Positions 38,515-47,356 of a stretch of DNA of 64,000 bases are shown one piece after another. The notes under the pieces are model-generated. The model searched no databases and was not told the origin of the DNA. It saw only the letters and a list, made by a program, of their open reading frames with translations. Position numbers and translations under genes: made by a program. Positions within the stretch are counted from its first letter, which is position 1, and each line of letters opens with the position of its first letter. This DNA comes from Ostreococcus lucimarinus CCE9901 (Eukaryota > Chlorophyta > Mamiellophyceae > Mamiellales > Bathycoccaceae): contig NC_009363.1 in NCBI RefSeq assembly GCF_000092065.1, forward strand, positions 496,001-560,000, read 5' to 3'.

Positions 38515-38599
38515 CGAGGCGCGCGATCAGCGGCGCATCGCGTCGGCGCGTCGGCGCGTGACGCCGCCGCCACTCCGCGACGCGCGCGACGCGATCGAC

Positions 38600-39718
38600 A
38601 TGCCGCGCGCGAAGCGATCGGCGTCGGAACCGAGCGACGCGACGCGCGCGATCGTCGACGCGCGCGCGCCGAAGCGCTCCAGGACGCGCGAGGACGACGC
38701 GCGCGACGACGGCGCGGCGCTCGACGGGGCGATCTCGCTGCGAGCGGCGGGGCGAAAGAAAAATGCCGCGCCGACGCGCACGAGCGCGCTCGCGGCGCCC
38801 ATCATGGCGCTGACGAGGGGACACGAGGGCGGGGTGAACGCGGTGGCGTTCTCGCGGAGCGGCGCGACGCTGGCGAGCGCGGGACACGACGGGGGATTGG
38901 CGCTGTGGCGCGTGGGCGACGCGAGCGCGAGCGCGAATTTTATGACGGCGAGGGGGTGTAAAAACGCCGTCACGGACGCGTGTTACACGATGGACGACGA
39001 GTGCGCGGTGACGAGCGACGCGGATGGGGTCGTGAGGGTGTGGGACGCGGAGACTGGGGGGCAGGTGAAGTCGTACGCGTCGACGCGAGGGAAGTGCGCG
39101 AACGCGGTGAGCGCGGCGAGAGGGGATTTGGTGATGAGCGCGAGCGACGACGGGAGCGCGTGCGTGTGGGATTTGAGGGTGAAAAAGCGAGCGGCAAGGA
39201 CGTACGCGCACGCGGTGCCGCAGACGGCGTGCGTGATGAGCGCGCACGGGGATCGCGCGTACGTCGGAGGCGTGGACGACGTCGTTCGCGCGTGGGACGC
39301 TAGAATGGAGAATAAATCGCTGATGACGCTCGAAGGGCACGAAGACACGATCACCGGACTAGACATTTCGCCGTGCGGGTCGTTCGTGCTGAGTAACTCG
39401 ATGGATAACACGCTGAGGATGTGGGACACGCGCGCGTTCGTCGAGGGCGAACGCGAGACGAAGCGATTCGTCGGGCACTCGCACAATTTTGAAAAGGCAC
39501 TCTTGCGATGCGCGTTCAACGCCGACGGCACGCGCGTGGGGTCTGGGTCCGCGGACTCTTGCGTGTACGTCTGGGAAGTCGAGAACGCCAAGCTGAAGTA
39601 CAAGCTTCCGGGGCACAAGGGCGTGGTGTCCGGCGTCGCGTTTAGCCCGGCGGAAAACCCCGTCATCGCGAGCGGCGGCGCGGACGGCGTCGTCTTCGTG
39701 GGCGAATTGGATCGATGA
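38600..39718 (+). CDS. SNRNP40: U5 snRNP 40-kDa WD40 protein (SNRNP40)
   Basis: About 372 residues (human 357) from the ATG at 38600 (MPRAKRSASEPS). After a basic nuclear-type leader there are seven WD repeats covering the rest. LTRGHEGGVNAVAFSRSGATLASAGHD is repeat 1. The family-specific segment HNFEKALLRCAFNADGTRVGSGSAD matches HNFEKNLLRCSWSPDGSKIAAGSAD of human SNRNP40, and KYKLPGHKGVVSGVAFSPAENPVI matches its last repeat. It is a scaffold of the U5 snRNP that contacts Prp8 in the spliceosome. An upstream open frame to 38507 starts at TTG and overlaps the divergent OTU gene, so it is not used. Confidence 0.93.
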   Translation: MPRAKRSASEPSDATRAIVDARAPKRSRTREDDARDDGAALDGAISLRAAGRKKNAAPTRTSALAAPIMALTRGHEGGVNAVAFSRSGATLASAGHDGGLALWRVGDASASANFMTARGCKNAVTDACYTMDDECAVTSDADGVVRVWDAETGGQVKSYASTRGKCANAVSAARGDLVMSASDDGSACVWDLRVKKRAARTYAHAVPQTACVMSAHGDRAYVGGVDDVVRAWDARMENKSLMTLEGHEDTITGLDISPCGSFVLSNSMDNTLRMWDTRAFVEGERETKRFVGHSHNFEKALLRCAFNADGTRVGSGSADSCVYVWEVENAKLKYKLPGHKGVVSGVAFSPAENPVIASGGADGVVFVGELDR

Positions 39719-39772
39719 GTCATCGTTTGTCATATAATTTACATGCAGTAAGTAGTCTATCGGCGTGCGTCG

Positions 39773-41866
39773 TCAGCCGTCGCTGCTATAATATCCAGCG
39801 CTCGCGCGCGCCGTAAACGCTTCGCCGTCCAATCCGCGCGTCGCCTCGATGACGTCAACCTTTGCGGGTCGACGTTTCGGTGTCGTCGCTTTGCTCGATC
39901 GTCGAGACGACGTGCGATGGATGCCGACGCGCTCTTCCCCGCTCTCTAACGAATCTGAGCGGTCACCGAGCGATCGTCGCGATCCGCCGCGAGACGAACG
40001 GTCGCGCGAGCGACGACTACGATCTCGCGAACGGTCGCGCGAGCGACGCCGTCGCGGTGATCTGTCTCGCGAGCGATCGCGTCGCCGTCTGTCCCGGTCG
40101 TCATATCGATCGTCGTAACCCCCTGGATGATGATATCCAGGAGGTGGAGGCATGCCTGGATATTGCGCCGCCATGTACATGGGATGCATCGGCATCATCG
40201 GCGCCGCGTACGCGTAGGGCATCGCCATGTACGGCTGTGGCACACCGTACGGCTGCATCGGAGGCGGATGCCCGTGCGCGCTCGGCGGTCCGCGCGGGTA
40301 CCCTGAGGAATCGTACGAGGCGTGCGATCTATCGTCGCTGTATTCACTATTCGAGCGGCTGCGCGCGACGTAGCCGCCGGGTTCGCTTCGTTGTCGCGGG
40401 ACGTCGTGTCCACCGAAAGAGTCCGCTCGAGTAAACGCGTCCGCGGACGCGACGCTGCGACTCGAAGATGGTACGCCTCGAGGATAGCCGTCGTGGTTGG
40501 CGCCCGGACGCTGCGACTCGATCCAACGCTGCATTCGAGACTCGTGCGCGCGCGCCTTCATCTCCGGCGTGGTGAGCGTTTCGCGCGCGTCGTTCGGTTC
40601 GAGCCCTTCGTAACAGCACAGGCCGTGAACATTCGTGATCGTGTCCGAGGCCCCGAGCGAGAGTAAGTACTCGCCGAGCGCCTGATAGCCGTAAGCGAAA
40701 CAAAAGTGCAAACCGGTGTGCCCGTTGTTCGTTTGAGCGTCGATGAGTTCCAACCTCGGCGGCTTTGATTTATAATCCGTGCTCTTCAGCACCAATTTCG
40801 CCGACCGTCGCTGATTGTTTTGACACGCGATGTGCAACAGGGTCAGCCCGTTGCCGTCGCGAACTCTCGGATCGACGCCCGAGGCGAACAACTTTTGCAA
40901 CTCCTTCACGCGACCGTGACGGGCGCGACTGAATGCCTCGATCACCAGCGCGTCGCCACCCGCGCTCGAACCTCCCCAAGAGCTGCCTCCGTCGTCGTCC
41001 GAGAAGTCGGAGCGGTCGCTCGAACGCTCCGATCCGATGTCTGAGATGTCGCACCTCGTCAGACGCGCTTGATTTCTAAACTGCGTGGCGAGCTCGTCCA
41101 CCCCACCCTGGGTTTGCAGCAGCGGCCGTCGCGCGTTCGACGCGGTTTTATTCGTCAGACTTTCGTCTTCGCCGAAATTCGGCACGCCGAGGTCTTCGCG
41201 ACGAGCCGCGCGCCGACTCGACGGGCTCGCCTCGGGCGAAACGGAAATCATCACGTGTCCGTCGTTGGCGCCGACGGCGCCCGCGCGCGTGGGCGTCGAC
41301 GGTTCCGGAACGAACGCTCGCGCTTGAGACGCCGAGTTCGCGCGTCCGCGCTCGAGTCGCGCGCCCCCGACGTCGTCGTCGTCGTCGGTGTCGTCTAGGT
41401 TGCTCTCCGCGTCGTCGTCGTCCACCGCCTCCAGCGCTTGGTTCGCCCCCGCGCTCTCCGCGTACTCCCGCACGACGATCGCCAGCCCGCGCTCCCACAT
41501 CGCCGCCTGCGCCACCGTCTGTCCCGTGAGCTCGACCACGTCCCCGTCGCGCTTGATCAACCGCACCACCAGCCCGTCGCCTCGTCGCTCCACTCTCGAC
41601 ACGTTTTTAAACGCGCACATCCTCGTCAACCTCGCCTCGTCCGCCGCCCCTCGAACCTCCCCCCACCGCACGCTCGCCCCGTTCGCGTCCACCTTGGCGA
41701 ACACGCACCGCCCGCCGCTCCCGCGCGCGGACCCATCCGTCGCGAACTCTCGCGCCGCCGCCAGCGTCCCGCCCGCTCGCAGTCGCCTCGTCGCCTCGTC
41801 GTCGCCCTCGCGCGTCGTCGACGCCGTCGTCCCGTCCGCCTCGAACAGCGGGTTCGTCCGTCGCAT
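39773..41866 (-). CDS. Ankyrin-repeat protein with PH-like N-terminus and RS-rich tail
   Basis: About 697 residues from the ATG at 41866 (MRRTNPLFEADG). Residues about 40-150 resemble a PH-type fold (FAKVDANGASVRWGEVRG, TRMCAFKNVSRVERRGDGLVVRLIKRDGD, ending MWERGLAIVV); this is tentative. An acidic disordered region follows. Two to three ankyrin repeats lie near 310-400 (VIEAFSRARHGRVKELQKLF, GLTLLHIACQNNQRRSAKLVL, GHTGLHFCFAYGYQALGEYLL). Then comes a Met/Pro/Tyr-rich stretch (PYMAMPYAYAAPMMPMHPMY) and an RS tail (RDRSRDRSPRRRRSRDRSRD). No enzyme domain is present. Membrane-lipid binding plus RNA or splicing-factor contacts would be inference. A TGTAA signal follows (39739-39743, minus strand). 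Confidence 0.82.
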   Translation of the reverse strand: MRRTNPLFEADGTTASTTREGDDEATRRLRAGGTLAAAREFATDGSARGSGGRCVFAKVDANGASVRWGEVRGAADEARLTRMCAFKNVSRVERRGDGLVVRLIKRDGDVVELTGQTVAQAAMWERGLAIVVREYAESAGANQALEAVDDDDAESNLDDTDDDDDVGGARLERGRANSASQARAFVPEPSTPTRAGAVGANDGHVMISVSPEASPSSRRAARREDLGVPNFGEDESLTNKTASNARRPLLQTQGGVDELATQFRNQARLTRCDISDIGSERSSDRSDFSDDDGGSSWGGSSAGGDALVIEAFSRARHGRVKELQKLFASGVDPRVRDGNGLTLLHIACQNNQRRSAKLVLKSTDYKSKPPRLELIDAQTNNGHTGLHFCFAYGYQALGEYLLSLGASDTITNVHGLCCYEGLEPNDARETLTTPEMKARAHESRMQRWIESQRPGANHDGYPRGVPSSSRSVASADAFTRADSFGGHDVPRQRSEPGGYVARSRSNSEYSDDRSHASYDSSGYPRGPPSAHGHPPPMQPYGVPQPYMAMPYAYAAPMMPMHPMYMAAQYPGMPPPPGYHHPGGYDDRYDDRDRRRRDRSRDRSPRRRRSRDRSRDRSRRSRDRSSRGGSRRSLGDRSDSLESGEERVGIHRTSSRRSSKATTPKRRPAKVDVIEATRGLDGEAFTARASAGYYSSDG

Positions 41867-42165
41867 GTTCGCGCGTCCCTCGCGGCGCTCTCGCGTCGCT
41901 CGCGTCGGTTTTCGCGCGCGATCGCGCTTACGGTCGTTCGTTCGCGCGCTTTCAATTCGCGTCTTCGACGCCCTCGCGCTCGACGTCGCGCGCCGCTCGA
42001 CCGCGCGCGCGCTCACTCGACGCGCATGCCGCGCGCGCGCGATCCCGCGTCGCGCGCCCCGCGCGCGTCGCGTCGCGTCGCGTCGTCTTCTCCCGGATTC
42101 GCGTCGTCGCCCCGCGCGCCGAATCCCCAATCGCCGACGCGCGTGCTGGTCGCGCGCCGCGCGCC
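41867..42165. promoter_or_regulatory. 299-bp divergent promoter between ankyrin/RS and NDUFB10 genes
   Basis: GC-rich DNA in which all six frames give Arg/Ala/Ser-rich nonsense. No distinctive motif was recognised. By position it must hold both promoters. Confidence 0.35.
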
Positions 42166-42492
42166 ATGGTGGACGCGCGCACTTTTGCCGGCGCGCGCGC
42201 GTCCCTCGATCCCGCCAGCGCGCCGCGCGCGCCCGCGGACGTCCCCGGATTCGATCGCGCGAACCCTCGCCGGAGCGCCCCCGCTTCGGTGCTCGCCGCG
42301 CGCGAGGTCGCCGCGCGCGAGACCGCGGTCGCCGTCGAGCGCGCGAAATTGCTCCGCGAGAGCGTCGTCGCGTGTTATCGCGCGGAGGGGGTGAATCACC
42401 TCGAGCGGTGCGGCGCGCGCGTCAGGGCGTACCTCGAGGCGATCGGAAACGTCGGCGCGCATCGAATCAACGCGGGCGAGCGCGACCGATAG
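42166..42492 (+). CDS. NDUFB10: Mitochondrial complex I subunit NDUFB10/PDSW
   Basis: 108 residues from an ATG in strong context (gccatggtg). The core GFDRANPRRSAPASVLAAREV, AKLLRESVVACYRAEGVNHLERC and VRAYLEAIGNVG aligns along its length with plant PDSW (GFDPANPYKDPVAMVEMREH, AKILREKVKWCYRVEGVNHYQKC, VQQYLDSTRGVG). The paired Cys residues (in VACYR and LERCG) are conserved and fit an intermembrane-space-facing accessory subunit. The gene is short and easily missed. Two TGTAA signals follow the stop (42506 and 42521). Confidence 0.9.
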   Translation: MVDARTFAGARASLDPASAPRAPADVPGFDRANPRRSAPASVLAAREVAARETAVAVERAKLLRESVVACYRAEGVNHLERCGARVRAYLEAIGNVGAHRINAGERDR

Positions 42493-42694
42493 CGAGCGAC
42501 GCGATTGTAACGAACGACGATGTAACGACGAACGATGACGAACGCGTCGGCGCGTCGACGGACGCGCGAATCGCGAGTCGCGCGGATTGCATTGAATTAA
42601 ATTAAATCATCGAACGAACGACAGACGTCGACGCGGCGCGCGACGACGACGGCGCGACGCGCGCGACGCGCGCGCGCGCGAGGGACGCGGGACG

Positions 42695-45600
42695 ATGTCG
42701 AGCGACGACGACGCGGGACGGCGTGCGCGGGGGGAGGCGAACGCGGGCGAACACCCTGGACGGGAGCGACGGACGGCGACGGACGACGAGGACGACGGCG
42801 ACGCGGGGGCGGGGGGGGGGGCGAGGGACGAGGGCGCGCGGCGCGAGGGCGGGCGCGAGGGCGGGAGGGCGCGGGAGGCGCGGGAGGGGGCGGGCGACGC
42901 GCGGACGACGCGCGAACGCGAACGCGAGCGCGAGCGCGAGCGCGAACGCGAGCGCGAGCGCGAGCGCGAGAGCGAGAGCGAGAGCGAGAGCGATTCGGCG
43001 TCGACGTCGACGTCGGACGGATCGACGACGACGGATGGGGAGACGCGCGCGGGCGCGGCGCCGGCGACGGAGGAGTACGACGTCGAGGGCCGACTTCCGT
43101 CTCGAACGCCTCCCGCGGGCGATTCGCGAGGATTCTGGACGCGCTGCTATCACGAGGGCGCGAAGTTTTGCGGACTCGGGGTTTTGTTGGAGGAAATTCC
43201 GTCGGAGAGTTCTTCGAGCGAGAGTTCGAGCGATTCCGACAGCGAATCGGACAGCGAAGGATCTCGACGACGTCACAGGTTGCGCGCGTTGGATAGCTTT
43301 AAGAGCAACATGTCGGAGGGTTCAGAACTTGATGAAGCAGATCTCAACGACGAGGTTAAGCAGAGAGTTCTAGACGAAGGGAAGGCGAACATTTACCCGT
43401 CTCTGGCGATCATGGAGGTGCTGTTCAACAAAATGCAGGAACGACTCTCGAAGAAAGCGGTTCGCGACGAAATGCTCGAGGCGAAACGCGCGGACGAAGC
43501 TGTTACGGCCGCACACCGGAATCGCAGGCAACGGTCGAGAGCGTGGCTGTTGCATCAGTTTGTCTCGTCCAAGTTCTTTACGTTTCTCACCGCGTCGATG
43601 ATTTTCTATTCCAGCATCGTGTGCGGCATCGTGTCGCAGGATCCCGACAAATGGTTTGACACGAAGTTCGAAGATGTTAGCTTCTTAGTGCTGAACATCG
43701 GGTTCGCCGTCGAAGCGGTCATGCGCATCATGTCTAGCGGCGTCATCATCAAAGAGGATGGCGTCAAACACTTGGTCGAGTTGAGGCCTCATTACTACTT
43801 TCACGACCCCGTTAACTGCGTCGATTTCGTCGTGACAGTGCTGTCGTTTATGGAGTACGTCGTCAGCGGTAATTCTCTGGACGCCGTGCGAACTTTCCGT
43901 CTCATTCGATTGCTTCGTCTGATTCAGATGGTCGAAGACATGCGTGTAATTTTGGATGGCGTCATCCAAGGCGTCCTGAGCATAGTCTGGATTCTCGTTC
44001 TCCTTACGGTCGTCGTGTACATCTACGCTGTGATCGGTGCGGTGTTGTTCGGTGAAAACGATCCGCGCAACTTCAGAAGTCTGAGCATCGCGTTCAAGAC
44101 GGTTATATCGATGACGACGATGTCGGACTGGCTAGACTTTCTGTACATCAATTATCATGGCTGCGACCAGTACGGCTACGACGGAGCAGACGCGTCTTAT
44201 TGTACGAACCCAAAGTCGCAGAAGGTATTGGCGACTGCGTACATTATGTCTCTCATCGTCATTCTCGGTAATATCATGATGAGCCTGTTCATCGGGGTCA
44301 TCACAAACAAGATGGAGGACGCCGCGCTCGAACTGAAGGATTCCAAAGACGCGAAAAAGAGGAAGACGAAAGCCGCAGTCGCAGCTGAGGTGTGGGACGA
44401 TCCGGCGTTAACTCCGTTAAAAATCGGTGCCGAGCAGTACGCGCAGTTGCTGTATCACCTGAATTTACTCTCCGGCGTGCGAGCGGAAGGGGTTGTCAGG
44501 CCGCTGCCAGATCTGCCAAAGTGGAAACGCGCGCAACTCTGGTTGAAAAGAATGGTCACGAACACAGTGTTCGAGTGGGGTGTCGTGATGATGATCATCG
44601 CCGTGGCTATTACTTCGGGTCTTGGTCTTGAATACAACCAGCAAGGCAAAGAATGGTACAAGACAACTGAGGCGTTTTTCATAGCCGCCTTTACGGCTGA
44701 ACTCATCATAAAGTTTTTCGCCTACCTCGACAGAAGTCTTTCGTTTTACACGGGCAAGCAAAAGTGGTGGAACTTGTTTGACACATTCGTGGTGCTGGTT
44801 GGGCTCATACCCAGTTCGTATCAGAAGGCGGCGGTCGTTGTGCGACTTCTTCGGCTCCTTAGAATCCTGCGCCTCGTACGCGTGATCAAGCAGCTGCAAG
44901 TCGTCGTTCTCTCGCTCATCGCGGGAATGAACTCGATTGTTTACGTCGCGGTGTTTATGAGCGTCATCTTCTTTGTCTACGCCGTGGCAGGCGTACAAGT
45001 GTTTCGATTGAACGATCCATTCCATTTTTGCGATTTGTCCAACGCCGTGGTGACGCTTTTCACGGTATCCTTCTTGGAAGACTGGCGACCGGTGTTTGAC
45101 ATCAATTTTTACGGCTGCGACAAAAATTTGTTCGGCGATACCGATGGCGGCGTATATTACGCGTCGACGATTGATGTTGACATATCGAACGGCTCGACCG
45201 TGGTGTGCTCGCATCCACAGCAGCACAAGATGTTTGCGTTCTTCTTCTTCAGCTCGTACATTCTGTTGTCAGCCATGGTCCTCGTGTCCGCGTTCGTCGG
45301 TATCATCGTGACGAGTATGCAAAGCGCGTCCACGATGGTCCGCCAGCGCCTTGCCTCCGAAGAGCGCCTGAAAATGATCGAAGAATTCTTCCAACTCGAC
45401 GAACACGCATCAAAACAAACTGTTTACGTATACAATCTTCTTGACAGCGGATTTGAAGGCGAGCTCACGCCGGAGAAGATTATGGAGAAGATGGCGCTCT
45501 TTGACATTCCCACGAACCCGGAACTCCTCAAACGCGCGCATCAAACCGTGAACGGGCTCATGGACGCCCCGTTCGACGCGGCCGACTTCTTGCTTCTCAC

Positions 45601-45733
45601 GGTTCTCGCCGAACGCGCGAGAAAAGTACAGGAAAAGCTCGATGAAGACGGCCAAGTCGGCTCGCTCGAAGACGTCGATTTTATTCGCGCGCGCCTGAAC
45701 CAATCGGGTCACCACGATATCGGTGCGCCCTAA
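42695..45733 (+). CDS. Two-domain voltage-gated cation channel
   Basis: 1012 residues. The first ~270 are disordered, with Glu/Arg and Ser/Glu runs. Two six-helix voltage-gated domains follow, about 275-545 and 605-890. S4 segments carry regular arginines: RTFRLIRLLRLIQM (I) and VRLLRLLRILRLVRVIKQL (II). Pore loops are AFKTVISMTTMSDWLDFLY (I) and VTLFTVSFLEDWRPVFDIN (II), each followed by a YxGCD motif. The filters therefore contribute Asp and Glu, which suits Ca2+ or Na+ conduction rather than K+. A C-terminal helical domain follows. It has the duplicated layout of two-pore-type channels, but I cannot place it in the TPC family with confidence. The start at 42695 is the first ATG after the gap from NDUFB10. 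TGTAA at 45752 follows the stop. Confidence 0.9.
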   Translation: MSSDDDAGRRARGEANAGEHPGRERRTATDDEDDGDAGAGGGARDEGARREGGREGGRAREAREGAGDARTTRERERERERERERERERERESESESESDSASTSTSDGSTTTDGETRAGAAPATEEYDVEGRLPSRTPPAGDSRGFWTRCYHEGAKFCGLGVLLEEIPSESSSSESSSDSDSESDSEGSRRRHRLRALDSFKSNMSEGSELDEADLNDEVKQRVLDEGKANIYPSLAIMEVLFNKMQERLSKKAVRDEMLEAKRADEAVTAAHRNRRQRSRAWLLHQFVSSKFFTFLTASMIFYSSIVCGIVSQDPDKWFDTKFEDVSFLVLNIGFAVEAVMRIMSSGVIIKEDGVKHLVELRPHYYFHDPVNCVDFVVTVLSFMEYVVSGNSLDAVRTFRLIRLLRLIQMVEDMRVILDGVIQGVLSIVWILVLLTVVVYIYAVIGAVLFGENDPRNFRSLSIAFKTVISMTTMSDWLDFLYINYHGCDQYGYDGADASYCTNPKSQKVLATAYIMSLIVILGNIMMSLFIGVITNKMEDAALELKDSKDAKKRKTKAAVAAEVWDDPALTPLKIGAEQYAQLLYHLNLLSGVRAEGVVRPLPDLPKWKRAQLWLKRMVTNTVFEWGVVMMIIAVAITSGLGLEYNQQGKEWYKTTEAFFIAAFTAELIIKFFAYLDRSLSFYTGKQKWWNLFDTFVVLVGLIPSSYQKAAVVVRLLRLLRILRLVRVIKQLQVVVLSLIAGMNSIVYVAVFMSVIFFVYAVAGVQVFRLNDPFHFCDLSNAVVTLFTVSFLEDWRPVFDINFYGCDKNLFGDTDGGVYYASTIDVDISNGSTVVCSHPQQHKMFAFFFFSSYILLSAMVLVSAFVGIIVTSMQSASTMVRQRLASEERLKMIEEFFQLDEHASKQTVYVYNLLDSGFEGELTPEKIMEKMALFDIPTNPELLKRAHQTVNGLMDAPFDAADFLLLTVLAERARKVQEKLDEDGQVGSLEDVDFIRARLNQSGHHDIGAP
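42911..42991 (+). repeat. Hexanucleotide Glu-Arg / Glu-Ser coding repeat
   Basis: A run of gcgaac/gcgagc-type hexamers encodes alternating Arg-Glu and then Ser-Glu in the cytosolic N-terminus of the channel. Such runs slip easily and the length is probably variable. Confidence 0.85.
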
Positions 45734-45862
45734 CCAATGCCCGCGTAAACATGTAATCACATCTTGGATTCTCAGCGATCCGATCCTCGTCCGATCCTCG
45801 ATCGACGCCGAACGCCGCCGCGGGCGCGACGCCAGACCCAGCCTCGTGGTGAATCGTCACCC

Positions 45863-47277
45863 ATGACGAAACGCACGGTGCGTCTCCGCGCTCGAATTCG
45901 CTCGCGGCTGAACGCGCGCGCGTCGCGCGGCGCACACACACGTTCGAGCGTCGCGATCGACGCTCACGAGCGTCACCGCGCGCGAACGCTTCGACGCCGT
46001 GACGGCGATCGATCGATCGACTGACGACGAATTCCCCGGGAAAACGCGCGCAGAAGGACGCCGATGTCGAAGATACCCCGCGACGACGCGCGCGTAATCA
46101 CGTCGATATCCCTCCCGGCACGGAACTCCCGCTCGAGCTCGGGACGAAGGTGCACTGTCGGTGGCGAGGAAAGGATGAGTTTTACCAGGCAAAGGTCATC
46201 GAGCGACGACCGGGACGAGGGAAATCGGACGAGGATTACGAGTATTACGTGCACTACGAACAGTTTAATCGACGGATGGACTCGTGGGTGAGCTTGGGAG
46301 AGATGGATCTGTCGACCTTGGTGGTTGTGGAGAAGACAGAAGACGGGAAGAAGAAGAAGGACGCGCACGAGCCAGACGCCGAGCACGCGGAGTTTGATCC
46401 GAAGGCGTTGCAGGAGCACGAAGAGTTCACCAAGGTTCGTAACATCTTGCAGATCGAACTCGGGAAGCACGAGATGGACACGTGGTATTTCTCACCGTTC
46501 CCACCAGAGTATAACGACTGTCAAAAGTTGTACTTTTGCGAGTACACGTTGCAGTTTTTCAAGCGTAAAGAGCAGCTACAGCGTCACTTGAAGAAGAATG
46601 AGATGCGACACCCGCCCGGGGATGAGATTTACCGCAAAGGCAAGCTGAGCTTTTTCGAGATCGATGGGAAGAAGCACAAGTTGTTTTGTCAAAACTTGTG
46701 TTACTTGGCGAAACTGTTTTTAGATCACAAGACGCTGTACTACGACGTCGACTTGTTTTTGTTCTACGTCTTGATGGAGTGCGACGAACGCGGGTATCAC
46801 ATCGTCGGTTACTTTTCCAAGGAAAAGTGCTCAGAAGAAGGATACAACTTGGCGTGTATCCTCACGTTACCCCCGTACCAGCGAAAGGGTTACGGGAAGC
46901 TGTTGATATCGTTCTCTTACGAGCTGTCCAAGATCGAAGGCAAGGTCGGCACCCCCGAGCGTCCGCTCAGCGATCTCGGTTTGGTATCGTACCGCGGCTA
47001 CTGGACGCGCGAGCTGTTAAAAATTCTCGGCGACGAGTCCAAGCAGTTCCTCTCCATAAAAGACCTGAGCGAGATGACGATGATCAAGACCGAGGACATC
47101 ATCTCCACCCTCCAGCACCTCGGTTTGCTCGCCTACACCAAGGGCGCGTACGTCATCTGCGCTTCGCCCGAGCTCATCGAGAAGCATTTCAAAGCCGCCG
47201 GCAGCGGCGGCGTACCGTGCGATCCCGAAGCGATCATTTGGTCCCCGTACGACCCCGAGCGCGCGAGGGACTTGTAA
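45863..47277 (+). CDS. MYST-family histone acetyltransferase (Esa1/Tip60/HAM-like), two exons
   Basis: Proposed exons 45863-45877 and 46054-47277 give 412 residues. The exon-2 frame has no ATG before conserved sequence and meets a stop at 46000, so a small first exon (MTKRT) is needed. A Tudor-knot/chromo domain starts LELGTKVHCRWRGKDEFYQA. The MYST core has LFLDHKTLYYDVD (autoacetylated Lys), ILTLPPYQRKGYGKLLI (acetyl-CoA loop) and PERPLSDLGLVSYRGYW (catalytic Glu). Unusually, the zinc finger reads CEYTLQFF...RHLKKNEMRHP, so two of the four usual ligands are replaced, as in yeast Esa1. It would acetylate histone H4/H2A in a NuA4-type complex. The stop codon sits inside TGTAA. Confidence 0.92.
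45878..46053 (+). other. Probable intron in MYST acetyltransferase gene (176 bp)
   Basis: Donor ACG|GTGCGTCTC at 45877/45878, branch motif CTGAC at 46021-46025, acceptor GCGCAG at 46048-46053. Phase 0. The acceptor side is firm because exon 2 lacks an ATG and the branch motif fits. The donor, and with it the 15-nt first exon, is the best of several GT choices and is less certain. Confidence 0.6.
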
Positions 47278-47356
47278 TTTCACACCTAGCCACGATAGAC
47301 AGAACCTCCGTCGCGCGCGTAACCGCCGCAGTCGGCGCCTCGCGCGCGCTCTCCCC

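Noticed and set aside
46000-46002. In-frame TGA before the MYST domain as a possible selenocysteine codon
   Set aside because: It lies upstream of a clean CTGAC...GCAG acceptor, the surrounding codons have no homology, and no MYST protein has selenocysteine there. An intron explains it.
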